Assembly: GCA_011371325.1 (NCBI GenBank)
Contig: DRQV01000176.1
Location: 1 to 6,014 of the forward strand
DNA: 6,014 nucleotides
Origin: Thioploca sp.
GTDB taxonomy: Bacteria > Pseudomonadota > Gammaproteobacteria > Beggiatoales > Beggiatoaceae
Direction of reading: 5' to 3'
Shown here in pieces: positions 1-5,999 of this stretch. Below the pieces are notes generated by a model. It was not told the DNA's origin, ran no database searches, and saw nothing but the letters and a program-made list of their open reading frames with translations. Both the position numbers and the translations under genes were made by a program. The stretch's first letter is position 1, and each line of letters opens with the position of its first letter.

Positions 1-704
1 GGTGGTGCAGTTATTCCACTCTTATTTAAAAATTTTTGTATATTGATATTAAGATGATGTTTTATATCATGTTTAGTTTTAAGATCAGTATAGCTGCAAA
101 ACATCCATAAATTAGATAAACGAGTCAATATACTAACATTATCTAAAGGAATATTTTCTAATAATGGTCCCATTTGTAATAAATTATCACGCCTTTCAGT
201 TGCCAAATGAGTTAATATTCCTTCTTCTCCGACTAAACTTATATAAGCTGGTAATACTAATTTTGGAGCTTTCTGTAATAAACTAGCAAAATCTATATCT
301 ACCTCTGAATATAATGAGTATAACAATAGGAACTTCATTAGCTGCTGCTCTCCTTTAATAGAAAATTTATCATCTTCATTTTGAGTGGCAACTAAACTTA
401 ACAAGTGATCTGTTCCTCCAAACCCGCTAAGTTCAAATACTCCTAACATATGCTTCTTATATTTAATAAATGCCTGAAAACCTTCAGGGGATAATAATAC
501 TTTTGGATTAGCAAAAAAAGCTGTGAATGCACTAGCTAAACAGGTATATTGATTTAAAAAATTATCTTTCTCATCTAATTGTAAAATACCTTTTAATTCA
601 GCTATTTCTAATAGTTTTACAATAGCAGAACTAGCTTCACCAATACTTTGTTGATATACAAGCCGTTCTATTTGTTTAATATTTATACTTTTTTCATTTT
701 CCAT
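1..704 (-). CDS. HMW1C-like cytoplasmic N-glycosyltransferase, N-terminal part (3' end off window)
   Basis: An open frame of 234 codons starts with ATG at 704 and runs off the left edge without a stop. The predicted protein is soluble and helical, with no signal peptide. Three stretches match, in order, what I recall of the N-terminal all-alpha domain of HMW1C proteins from Haemophilus and Actinobacillus: 'LASAFTAFFANP' followed by 'SPEG' (residues 56-75), 'TDHLL' (98-102), and 'MFCSY...KHDIK..LN' (201-219, compared with HCSY...KHDVK..LN). Known members are GT41 enzymes of about 620 residues that transfer hexose from UDP-sugar to Asn-X-Ser/Thr sites of adhesins in the cytoplasm. The catalytic GT-B half would lie outside this window. 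The start is fixed by an in-frame TAG 69 nt upstream with no other ATG, GTG or TTG between. No clear Shine-Dalgarno is visible, so translation may depend on the upstream aminotransferase gene, which ends 70 bp before. The family call rests on memory of the family, not on a search. Confidence 0.72.
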   Translation of the reverse strand, partial: MENEKSINIKQIERLVYQQSIGEASSAIVKLLEIAELKGILQLDEKDNFLNQYTCLASAFTAFFANPKVLLSPEGFQAFIKYKKHMLGVFELSGFGGTDHLLSLVATQNEDDKFSIKGEQQLMKFLLLYSLYSEVDIDFASLLQKAPKLVLPAYISLVGEEGILTHLATERRDNLLQMGPLLENIPLDNVSILTRLSNLWMFCSYTDLKTKHDIKHHLNINIQKFLNKSGITAP

Positions 705-756
705 ATTTTTAAGATTGAATATAGGATGAGTTAATAAATTAGTTAAATTTACTAGT

Positions 757-780
757 TTATAATTACATAACTAATTATAA
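757..780 (-). repeat. 9-bp AT-only inverted repeat over the aminotransferase stop codon
   Basis: Arms 757-765 and 772-780 are perfect inverted copies (TTATAATTA / TAATTATAA) around a 6-nt loop. The stop codon of the aminotransferase gene lies inside the upstream arm. No T-run follows on the minus strand, so it is not a typical intrinsic terminator. It could act as an mRNA hairpin between two co-transcribed genes, or it may be a chance product of AT-rich sequence. Confidence 0.45.
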
Positions 781-1815
781 GTTATTGCAAATATAGCTTA
801 TTTCTTCTTCTGTAAGTGAAGTGTGAAATGGCAAACCTAACAGAGATAAATTTTCAGTTATTGGTAAATAATCATTTTCTTGCGGAGAAATTTTTACTAT
901 ATCTGTAAAAGCTGGATGTTTATACAATGGTGGATAATACCAACGCCGAGTTTTAATCTGTTTATTAGTCAATATAGGTATGTTTCCATTAATTTTAACA
1001 GATAAAATAGCTGGAATATGATTTTCTGGCATACTTTGTAAGCTAGTTTTAGCTAAATATTTTTGATATATATTCCAGATTACTTCCCGTTTTTGAACTA
1101 TTTGTTCCCAGCGTTTTAATTGTGCCAAACCAACAGCAGCATGATATTCACTTAATTTAGCATTGCTACCATATCTTACTATAACACCATTTTCAAAACC
1201 AAAGTTACTTAATGCTCTAACTTGTTGAATAAAATCAGCACAATTAGCTACTATCAAACCACCCTCTCCAATTCCAAAAGCTTTAGTAGCGTGCAGACTA
1301 AATGTTGTAATACAACGCTTTCCAATAGGTTGGTTACCAAATGATGAAGCTGCATCGATTAAAACAGTAACATTCGTATCTTTATTAAACTGATCCCATT
1401 CATCAACTGGTTGTGGATGGCCAAAAGTTGTTACTGGTATCACCACATCATAAGTTATTTTATCAAGTATTTGTCGAGCAATATTTGGTGTAAGTAACCA
1501 TGAATTTGGATCAATATCAGTAAAAACTGGTTGTAATCCAATATATTTTATAGCTGTAACTGTGGCTGGGAATGTAAAAGCTGGCAATAATACTTTAGAG
1601 CCAATTGGAAGCTCAAGAGCAAGTAAAGACAATTCTAAAGCACTGGTTCCCGAATTCACAGTGGTTAAATTAGAATCTAATAGCTCAGTTAATTCTGATT
1701 CAAATTTTTGTACTAATGGACCAAAATTACTATACCATTTGTTATTATCAATCCATTTCAACCAAGGTAGCAATTCTTCGATAGTAGGTAAATCTGGAAC
1801 AAGTAATTGAATCAT
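775..1815 (-). CDS. DegT/DnrJ/EryC1/StrS-family PLP sugar aminotransferase
   Basis: A 346-residue protein of fold-type I, PLP-dependent. Members of this family transfer an amino group, usually from glutamate, onto a keto-sugar nucleotide to make amino-deoxy sugars for surface glycans or glycoproteins. The family signature is readable in order: 'NSGTSAL' (54-60, phosphate contact), 'PAFTFPAT' (78-85), 'VLIDAASSFG' (151-160) with Asp154 positioned for the pyridine nitrogen, and 'FSLHATKAFGIGEGG' (172-186) with Lys178 as the Schiff-base lysine. 'RYGSNAKLSEYHAAVGLAQL' (214-233) matches the usual 'G.N.R....AA.G..QL' region. The protein is slightly shorter than the common 360-400 residues but looks complete. 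The exact sugar substrate cannot be read from sequence. ATG at 1815 is the first start and has only a weak upstream purine stretch. The HMW1C-like gene follows after 70 bp on the same strand, which suggests a small glycosylation operon. Confidence 0.9.
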   Translation of the reverse strand: MIQLLVPDLPTIEELLPWLKWIDNNKWYSNFGPLVQKFESELTELLDSNLTTVNSGTSALELSLLALELPIGSKVLLPAFTFPATVTAIKYIGLQPVFTDIDPNSWLLTPNIARQILDKITYDVVIPVTTFGHPQPVDEWDQFNKDTNVTVLIDAASSFGNQPIGKRCITTFSLHATKAFGIGEGGLIVANCADFIQQVRALSNFGFENGVIVRYGSNAKLSEYHAAVGLAQLKRWEQIVQKREVIWNIYQKYLAKTSLQSMPENHIPAILSVKINGNIPILTNKQIKTRRWYYPPLYKHPAFTDIVKISPQENDYLPITENLSLLGLPFHTSLTEEEISYICNNL

Positions 1816-1820
1816 CTTAG

Positions 1821-1851
1821 TTATAGAATTTAATTAAGTATTTATAGAATT
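1821..1851. repeat. Pair of 10-bp direct repeats just upstream of the aminotransferase start
   Basis: TTATAGAATT occurs at 1821-1830 and again at 1842-1851. The copies are 21 bp apart, about two helical turns, and begin 6 bp upstream of the aminotransferase ATG. This geometry would suit a regulator binding one face of the DNA, but the repeats are AT-rich and a chance origin is quite possible. Confidence 0.35.
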
Positions 1852-2011
1852 AAAATAACATTATTTTCCTTGGCTATCACAATAAACTTTGAAGTAACAA
1901 TCAATACGAGTTTATATTGAAAATTTAGAATTATCTAGGGTAACCACACCGTAGGGACAAATCTTTATGGCTCAACTGGCAAAACATTCCATCAATACAA
2001 CGATATAACAA

Positions 2012-3325
2012 TTAATTCAACCAAACTGACAAAATATCACCATCTCGTCGAATTTGAATTGAACGAGTACTATAATGCTCAAAATAACTAGTTAAATCCT
2101 CTATAGTTTCAACCTCTCTACGATTAAAACCAATAATAATATCACCTGCACGAAAACCAATTTTCCAAGCATTACTATTTTTAGTTACTTCTTTAATCTG
2201 AATGCCATCACTACTATCTTGCAAAACAGACCCTTTTAAATACAGACTAATTGTTCCGCCATCTACCTTACTATCGGCAATAATCGCATAAATATTATAG
2301 GTTTTATTTTTTCTAATAACTGTAACTTTTACCTGTTCACCAATTCGTAACAAACCTATTTTATTCCGAACATCAGTGGCAGAATTAATAGTTTTATTAT
2401 TAATAGCAATAATAACATCGCCAGATTTTAAACCAGCCTTATCAGCAGCAGTCCCCGGCTCTACTTTAGCTATCACAGCTCCTTTATTATTAGATATTCC
2501 AAATGCAGTGGCTAATTTTGGAGTCAACTCTTGTAATCGAATTCCCAATTGACCACGTTGCACCTCGCCAAATTCTATAATATGATCCACTACTTGCTCA
2601 ACCATATTGCTTGGAATAGCAAACCCAATCCCAACATTACCACCGCCAGGAGCGATAATGGCAGTATTGATTCCAATCAACTCACCACGCAAATTAACCA
2701 ATGCTCCACCAGAATTACCCGGATTAATTGAAGCATCTGTTTGAATAAAATCTTCATACCCTTCAATGCCTAAACCACTACGGCCTAATGCACTGATAAT
2801 TCCTGAAGTTACAGTTTGCCCCAAACCAAATGGATTGCCAATCGCAACTACAAAATCTCCTACTCTTAATCGCGAAGAATCAGCTAATCGTATAGAGGTT
2901 AATTTTTCTGGCGGTACTTGTAGCAAAGCTATATCAGTTTCTGAATCAGTACCTATTAATTTAGCATTTATTTGTTCTCCATTTAATAGAGTTATAGATA
3001 TTTCATCAGCTTTATCAATAACATGATTGTTAGTTACTACATAGCCAGCTTTAACATCAATAATTACTCCTGAGCCACGGCTTTGTTTTTCTTGGCGTTG
3101 TTGTGGAATGTTGAAAAAACGTTGAAAAAACGGATCATTAAACAGTGGATTATTGGATGAACGAGTGTGAGTACTAGAAGAAATATTAACAATTGCCGGC
3201 ATTACTTTTTCTAACATAGGAGCTAAACTTGGCAAAGGTTGACTATTTACTCTAGTTGGTAATTCAGCACAGGCTGATTGAAAAAATATTATTAAAATTA
3301 AATATATAGAGTTATAATTACGCAT
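2012..3325 (-). CDS. degQ: Periplasmic Do-family serine protease/chaperone (DegQ/MucD type, two PDZ domains)
   Basis: A 437-residue protease of the HtrA/DegP family (S1C), which degrades or refolds misfolded envelope proteins in the periplasm. Residues 1-20 form a signal peptide ending in 'ACA', suiting signal peptidase I after Ala20. The trypsin-like domain covers about 35-250 with the triad His101 ('TNNHVID'), Asp131 ('TDIALLQ') and Ser205 ('NPGNSGGALV'). PDZ1 spans about 258-345 and PDZ2 about 355-437. The loop near residues 57-80 is short, as in DegQ/MucD rather than DegP, and two PDZ domains argue against DegS, which has one and a membrane anchor. Cys19 lies next to the cleavage site, but Gln at -3 makes a lipobox unlikely. 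A good Shine-Dalgarno, CGGAGA (3331-3336), sits 5 nt before the ATG. rsmA ends 23 bp upstream on the same strand, so both are probably co-transcribed. The precise name among DegP, DegQ and MucD is less certain than the family. Confidence 0.93.
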   Translation of the reverse strand: MRNYNSIYLILIIFFQSACAELPTRVNSQPLPSLAPMLEKVMPAIVNISSSTHTRSSNNPLFNDPFFQRFFNIPQQRQEKQSRGSGVIIDVKAGYVVTNNHVIDKADEISITLLNGEQINAKLIGTDSETDIALLQVPPEKLTSIRLADSSRLRVGDFVVAIGNPFGLGQTVTSGIISALGRSGLGIEGYEDFIQTDASINPGNSGGALVNLRGELIGINTAIIAPGGGNVGIGFAIPSNMVEQVVDHIIEFGEVQRGQLGIRLQELTPKLATAFGISNNKGAVIAKVEPGTAADKAGLKSGDVIIAINNKTINSATDVRNKIGLLRIGEQVKVTVIRKNKTYNIYAIIADSKVDGGTISLYLKGSVLQDSSDGIQIKEVTKNSNAWKIGFRAGDIIIGFNRREVETIEDLTSYFEHYSTRSIQIRRDGDILSVWLN

Positions 3326-3330
3326 GTATA

Positions 3331-3336
3331 TCTCCG
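3331..3336 (-). promoter_or_regulatory. Ribosome binding site of the Do-family protease
   Basis: CGGAGA on the minus strand lies 5 nt upstream of the ATG at 3325, in the 23-bp gap after rsmA. It supports that start and independent translation of the protease within a shared transcript. Confidence 0.7.
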
Positions 3337-3348
3337 ATATGATTGACT

Positions 3349-4161
3349 TTAGATTTGAAAGGAATTTTTAATATCCGACTCTATGAATTTTGTAAATTGA
3401 TTTGATAGTTTGGCAAATTCTACAAGAGTCAATGTTTCTCCACGAACTTGCGGGTCAATTCCAATTTTTTGTATAGCTTCAATATTAAGTATATTTTTTA
3501 AATTATTGCGTAAAGTTTTACGCCGTTTAGAAAATGCGGCAGTCACAATTTTACTAAAATGTTGTTGATTAGTAATTTTTACTGGTGGAGTTGAATATGG
3601 AATCAGTTGTACGATACTAGATTTAACTTTTGGAGCTGGCCAAAAAGCCTCTGGTTCTACATCGAATAATTTATATATTTGATAATGATACTGTAAAATT
3701 ACTGACAAACGTCCATAGTCAGAACTAGCTGGAACTGCTATTAAACGTTCGACAACTTCTTTTTGCAACATAAAAGTCATATCTTGGATAAGATGCACAT
3801 AATCCAACAGATAAAACAGTAATTGAGTAGATATGTTGTAGGGTAGATTACCGATAATTCTTAATGGAATAGGTTGTAATTGATTGAAATCGAATTGTAG
3901 AATATCTTGATTATGAATTTGTAATTGTTTAATAGAATTCCATCGTTCGATAAGTATTTTAACTAAATCGTTATCCAATTCTATTATATCTAATTGGCAA
4001 TTAGTCTTAATTAAATATTCTGTTAACGCACCTTTACCTGGTCCTATTTCAACTATATGTTGTGCAGCAGTTGGAGATATTGCATTGATAATACATTGGA
4101 TGATTTGGTTATCTTGTAAAAAATTCTGACCAAAACGTTTGCGAGGGGAATGAGAAATCAT
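3349..4161 (-). CDS. rsmA: 16S rRNA (adenine1518-N6/adenine1519-N6)-dimethyltransferase RsmA (KsgA)
   Basis: The protein has 270 residues from the ATG at 4161, close to E. coli RsmA (273). It uses S-adenosylmethionine to dimethylate two adjacent adenines in the 3' terminal helix of 16S rRNA during late small-subunit assembly. Visible motifs: 'RKRFGQNFL' (7-15), SAM-binding motif I 'VEIGPGKGALT' (37-47), acidic Glu61 in 'IIELD' contacting the ribose, catalytic 'NLPYNIST' (105-112), 'PAPKVKSSIV' (176-184) and 'FSKRRKTLRNNL' (210-221). The frame is open upstream to 4278, but those 39 extra residues are unlike any RsmA N-terminus and overlap a different broken gene, so 4161 is preferred. No convincing Shine-Dalgarno precedes it. 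The usual gammaproteobacterial neighbours pdxA, apaG and apaH are absent. The Do-family protease follows after 23 bp. Confidence 0.95.
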   Translation of the reverse strand: MISHSPRKRFGQNFLQDNQIIQCIINAISPTAAQHIVEIGPGKGALTEYLIKTNCQLDIIELDNDLVKILIERWNSIKQLQIHNQDILQFDFNQLQPIPLRIIGNLPYNISTQLLFYLLDYVHLIQDMTFMLQKEVVERLIAVPASSDYGRLSVILQYHYQIYKLFDVEPEAFWPAPKVKSSIVQLIPYSTPPVKITNQQHFSKIVTAAFSKRRKTLRNNLKNILNIEAIQKIGIDPQVRGETLTLVEFAKLSNQFTKFIESDIKNSFQI

Positions 4162-4213
4162 GATTATTATCAACGAGGAACTTTTATAACAGTCCCTCAA
4201 TTGACGATATAGA

Positions 4214-4328
4214 TTATTTAGCAACTTTTTCTTCAGCACCACATGGGTTAACAGTCTCAACAGCAATACTGTTAACACTCAAAAAAGCTAATGGTAAGGT
4301 GGTAGCAAACACGTAAAAATTTAGACAT
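4214..4328 (-). pseudogene. Frameshifted gene for a tiny secreted protein
   Basis: ATG at 4328 has a good Shine-Dalgarno, GAGGA (4338-4342), 9 nt upstream, and a strong promoter-like sequence further up. The first codons read 'MSKF', but the frame then shifts by one base and meets a stop. The neighbouring frame carries a typical signal-peptide core, 'FATTLPLAFLSVNSIA', then 'VETVNPCGAEEKVAK' and TAA at 4214-4216. Removing one T from the T5 run after the third codon joins the two into a 37-residue protein. It would be exported, leaving a mature peptide of about 15 residues with one cysteine. Its function is unknown. The alternatives are a real inactivating mutation, a base error in the T run, or use of the GTG at 4312, which keeps the frame but has no Shine-Dalgarno and a poor signal-peptide start. 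The promoter and ribosome site look intact, so decay would be recent. Confidence 0.5.
4247..4276. repeat. 9-bp perfect inverted repeat inside the broken secreted-protein gene
   Basis: GTTAACAGT (4247-4255) and ACTGTTAAC (4268-4276) are exact inverted copies around a 12-nt loop. The repeat lies within the coding part of the frameshifted small gene, about 90-115 bp upstream of the rsmA start. It could form an mRNA hairpin or bind a dimeric protein, but nothing else in the sequence supports a role. Confidence 0.4.
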
Positions 4329-4337
4329 TATTTTCAT

Positions 4338-4342
4338 TCCTC
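4338..4342 (-). promoter_or_regulatory. Ribosome binding site of the frameshifted small secreted-protein gene
   Basis: GAGGA on the minus strand is 9 nt from the ATG at 4328. A second in-frame ATG at 4337 directly abuts it and is too close to be used. The site fixes the start of the broken gene and shows that its translation signals are intact. Confidence 0.55.
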
Positions 4343-4401
4343 AATAATTTTATAGTTAATACCATCCACTCAGATTTTATAAACGACTGGCAGAGTAACA
4401 T

Positions 4402-4429
4402 TTTATAAGCTTATTATATTTAAAGTCAA
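4402..4429 (-). promoter_or_regulatory. Sigma70-like promoter upstream of the small secreted-protein gene and rsmA
   Basis: On the minus strand a -35 box TTGACT (4424-4429) is followed after 16 bp by a -10 box TATAAA (4402-4407), each matching consensus at five of six positions. Transcription would begin near 4395, leaving a leader of about 67 nt before the ATG at 4328. No other promoter as good is seen before rsmA, so this may also drive rsmA and the protease. Start sites are predicted, not measured. Confidence 0.55.
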
Positions 4430-4474
4430 GTCTAAATCTAATTTTTTTGGAAAACATAATAATATTTTAAATAA

Positions 4475-4846
4475 TTATAAACATTTAAATTCAGTTACTT
4501 CTACTACCCAAGCTTTTCCTTCGCCAAGATCTAATTGTTTCAAATCACCAACAACCTCAATATTTTCTGGACATTGAACTTCATCTTTTGTATGTAAGAT
4601 AATTTGAGTATCACCGACACTCATATAATCTTGCATACCTTCACCTCCACTAAAACTTGGATCGGCTGTTGAAAAATATTCTGGTACATCAAACATTCCT
4701 ATTCTAGGTCCAGAAGCCTTTACCGTTTTATCTTTGCAGCCTTCCAATGTACCAGTATCTGTAGCAGAACATTCCTTTGCTAAGACTGATACTGTCATTA
4801 TGGTATATAACAACCCAAAAATTAATACTCGAGATAAAAAATTCAT
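4475..4846 (-). CDS. Secreted 123-residue protein with four cysteines, function unknown
   Basis: I do not recognise this family. The N-terminus has a basic residue, a hydrophobic core (about 7-22) and 'VLA' before Lys24, a signal peptidase I site, giving a mature protein of about 100 residues in the periplasm or outside. It has four cysteines after the cleavage site (Cys26, Cys37, Cys92, Cys122), enough for two disulfides, with the last two residues from the C-terminus. The region from about 38 to 121 alternates strand-like segments with glycines ('KDKTVKASGP', 'TQIILHTKDEVQCP', 'AWVVEVTEFKC') in a way reminiscent of a small OB-fold, but that is a guess. An excellent Shine-Dalgarno, AGGGGAGA (4853-4860), precedes the ATG, and a promoter-like sequence lies at 4881-4910, so it is probably transcribed on its own and well expressed. 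It lies between hisH and rsmA, with no evident link to either. Confidence 0.82.
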   Translation of the reverse strand: MNFLSRVLIFGLLYTIMTVSVLAKECSATDTGTLEGCKDKTVKASGPRIGMFDVPEYFSTADPSFSGGEGMQDYMSVGDTQIILHTKDEVQCPENIEVVGDLKQLDLGEGKAWVVEVTEFKCL

Positions 4847-4852
4847 TTAAAT

Positions 4853-4860
4853 TCTCCCCT
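4853..4860 (-). promoter_or_regulatory. Strong ribosome binding site of the 123-residue secreted protein
   Basis: AGGGGAGA on the minus strand is centred about 10 nt upstream of the ATG at 4846. It is the best Shine-Dalgarno in the window and implies high translation of this otherwise unknown gene. Confidence 0.7.
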
Positions 4861-4880
4861 AAATTTTAAATTTCCAATAA

Positions 4881-4910
4881 TGTATATTAAGTAATTATTT
4901 CTAATGCCAA
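4881..4910 (-). promoter_or_regulatory. Candidate sigma70 promoter of the 123-residue secreted protein
   Basis: On the minus strand TTGGCA (4905-4910, five of six matches to the -35 consensus) is followed after 18 bp by TATACA (4881-4886, four of six to the -10). The predicted start near 4874 is about 28 nt before the ATG at 4846 and leaves room for the Shine-Dalgarno. It lies in the 98-bp gap after hisH. Confidence 0.45.
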
Positions 4911-4944
4911 TTAAGTTTATCATAGCTATACGTCTGCAAAAAAA

Positions 4945-5586
4945 TTACCAATTTAAGAAATTTTTCAATAAAGTTAAACCAACCTGCTGGCTTTTTTCTG
5001 GATGAAATTGTACCGCAAATACATTGTCTTGTGCTATTACTGAAACAAAATTTAGATTACCATAAGAAGTTGTTCCTGCTACAACAGTATTATCGAGCGG
5101 ATCAGCATAGTAACTATGGACAAAATAAAATCTACTACCATTTGCTATATTAAACCATAAAGGATGATTTTGAACTTGCTGAACTCTATTCCAACCCATA
5201 TGAGGTATTTTAAGATTATCGCTACTATTTAAGTCTAGTAGTTTATCAAAATTACGTACCGTACCTGCGGTCCAATTAAATCCAGTTATTCCACCATTTT
5301 CTTCACTATTGGTCAATAAAGTTTGCATACCTAAGCAAATACCTAAAAAAGGTTTTTTATAGGCAAGAACTTGTTCTATTGCGGTTGCAATTCCAGTTTG
5401 TTTAAGCAAATCCATGCAATTACCTATTGCACCTTGTCCTGGAAAAACAATTTTATCTGCTTCAATTATTACGTTAGCTTCATTACTAATAATAACTTGC
5501 CAATCATTGTCTGCAACATGTTCTAAAGCTTTACTGACAGAACGTAAATTACTCATACCGTAATCAATAACGGTAACAGTTTTCAT
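4945..5586 (-). CDS. hisH: Imidazole glycerol phosphate synthase, glutaminase subunit HisH
   Basis: A 213-residue class I glutamine amidotransferase. HisH hydrolyses glutamine and channels ammonia to HisF, which converts PRFAR to imidazole glycerol phosphate and AICAR in histidine biosynthesis. The triad is complete: Cys84 in 'FLGICLGMQ' (80-88), His195 and Glu197 in 'VQFHPEKSQQ' (192-201). The N-terminal 'VIDYGMSNLRSV' (6-17), oxyanion-region 'FPGQGAIGNCM' (48-58), 'IPHMGWN' (127-133) and 'FYFVHSYY' (153-160) are typical HisH signatures, and the length is the normal one. AAGGT (5595-5599) lies 8 nt before the ATG. A small membrane-protein gene ends 59 bp upstream on the same strand and may share its transcript. 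hisA and hisF, usually next, are not in the window. Confidence 0.96.
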   Translation of the reverse strand: MKTVTVIDYGMSNLRSVSKALEHVADNDWQVIISNEANVIIEADKIVFPGQGAIGNCMDLLKQTGIATAIEQVLAYKKPFLGICLGMQTLLTNSEENGGITGFNWTAGTVRNFDKLLDLNSSDNLKIPHMGWNRVQQVQNHPLWFNIANGSRFYFVHSYYADPLDNTVVAGTTSYGNLNFVSVIAQDNVFAVQFHPEKSQQVGLTLLKNFLNW

Positions 5587-5645
5587 GTTATATTACCTTT
5601 TATCTTTTAAATTTATATGGCCAATTTGTAGATTATTAGGTGTCT

Positions 5646-5999
5646 TTAAGTTGGCTCTTCTTCTATAGATTTATTTTTTAAATGTATCACAAGTGGTTTT
5701 TCGGATTTTTCATGCTCAGGTAATAGTTCCATTGGTAAATCTTCTGGTAATGGTTGAATATGAGTATTTTGACGTTGAATTTCTTCAGCAATCAAATCAC
5801 GGATCTTATTTTTTCTACAATAAAATATTGGAATTTCTACTCCAAACATAAAGCGATAAGTTGCTGAAAATGGTAAAACTGGAATAGAGATAAGCACAGC
5901 ACAGGCAACAATCAATCCAGCTATTTTAAGAATAGCAATTTCATTAGGTTCCGCTGGTAAATTTATAAACTCTATCAAATTTGATTCTATCAAAATCAT
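5646..5999 (-). CDS. Small single-pass membrane protein, function unknown (5' end uncertain)
   Basis: I do not recognise this protein. From the ATG at 5999 it has 117 residues. The frame is open through a TTG at 6002 to the window edge, so the true start could lie outside. A hydrophobic segment at about residues 21-45 ('AILKIAGLIVACAVLISIPV') is a probable membrane helix. It is followed by a basic stretch ('YCRKNKIRDLIAEEIQRQ', about 60-77) and a hydrophilic tail rich in proline, glutamate and lysine, ending in 'EEEPT'. The basic residues after the helix suggest that the tail lies in the cytoplasm. hisH starts 59 bp downstream on the same strand, so the two may be co-transcribed, but nothing in the sequence ties it to histidine synthesis. 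Confidence 0.7.
   Translation of the reverse strand: MILIESNLIEFINLPAEPNEIAILKIAGLIVACAVLISIPVLPFSATYRFMFGVEIPIFYCRKNKIRDLIAEEIQRQNTHIQPLPEDLPMELLPEHEKSEKPLVIHLKNKSIEEEPT

Noticed and set aside
1562..1810. Open frame on the plus strand inside the aminotransferase gene
   Set aside because: It is antisense to a gene with complete PLP-enzyme motifs, has low-complexity composition, and has no ribosome site or recognisable domain.
1850..1861. Three-codon minus-strand ORF (MLF) with an AAGGA-like site upstream of the aminotransferase
   Set aside because: So short an ORF is expected by chance, and it does not overlap or couple to the next gene.
2549..3026. Two plus-strand open frames within the protease gene
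   Set aside because: Both are antisense to the conserved trypsin-like domain, with no ribosome sites and no domain of their own.
3269..3325. Do-family protease as a lipoprotein (Cys19 in 'QSAC')
   Set aside because: Gln at -3 does not fit a lipobox, while 'ACA' fits signal peptidase I as in other periplasmic Deg proteases.
4887..4912. Sigma54-type promoter (TGGCA) upstream of the secreted-protein gene
   Set aside because: The required GC of the -12 element is missing at the right spacing.
4938..4954. Possible terminator after hisH (short AAATT/AATTT stem followed by a T-run on the minus strand)
   Set aside because: The stem is only five A-T pairs with a 3-nt loop, too weak to call an intrinsic terminator in such AT-rich DNA.
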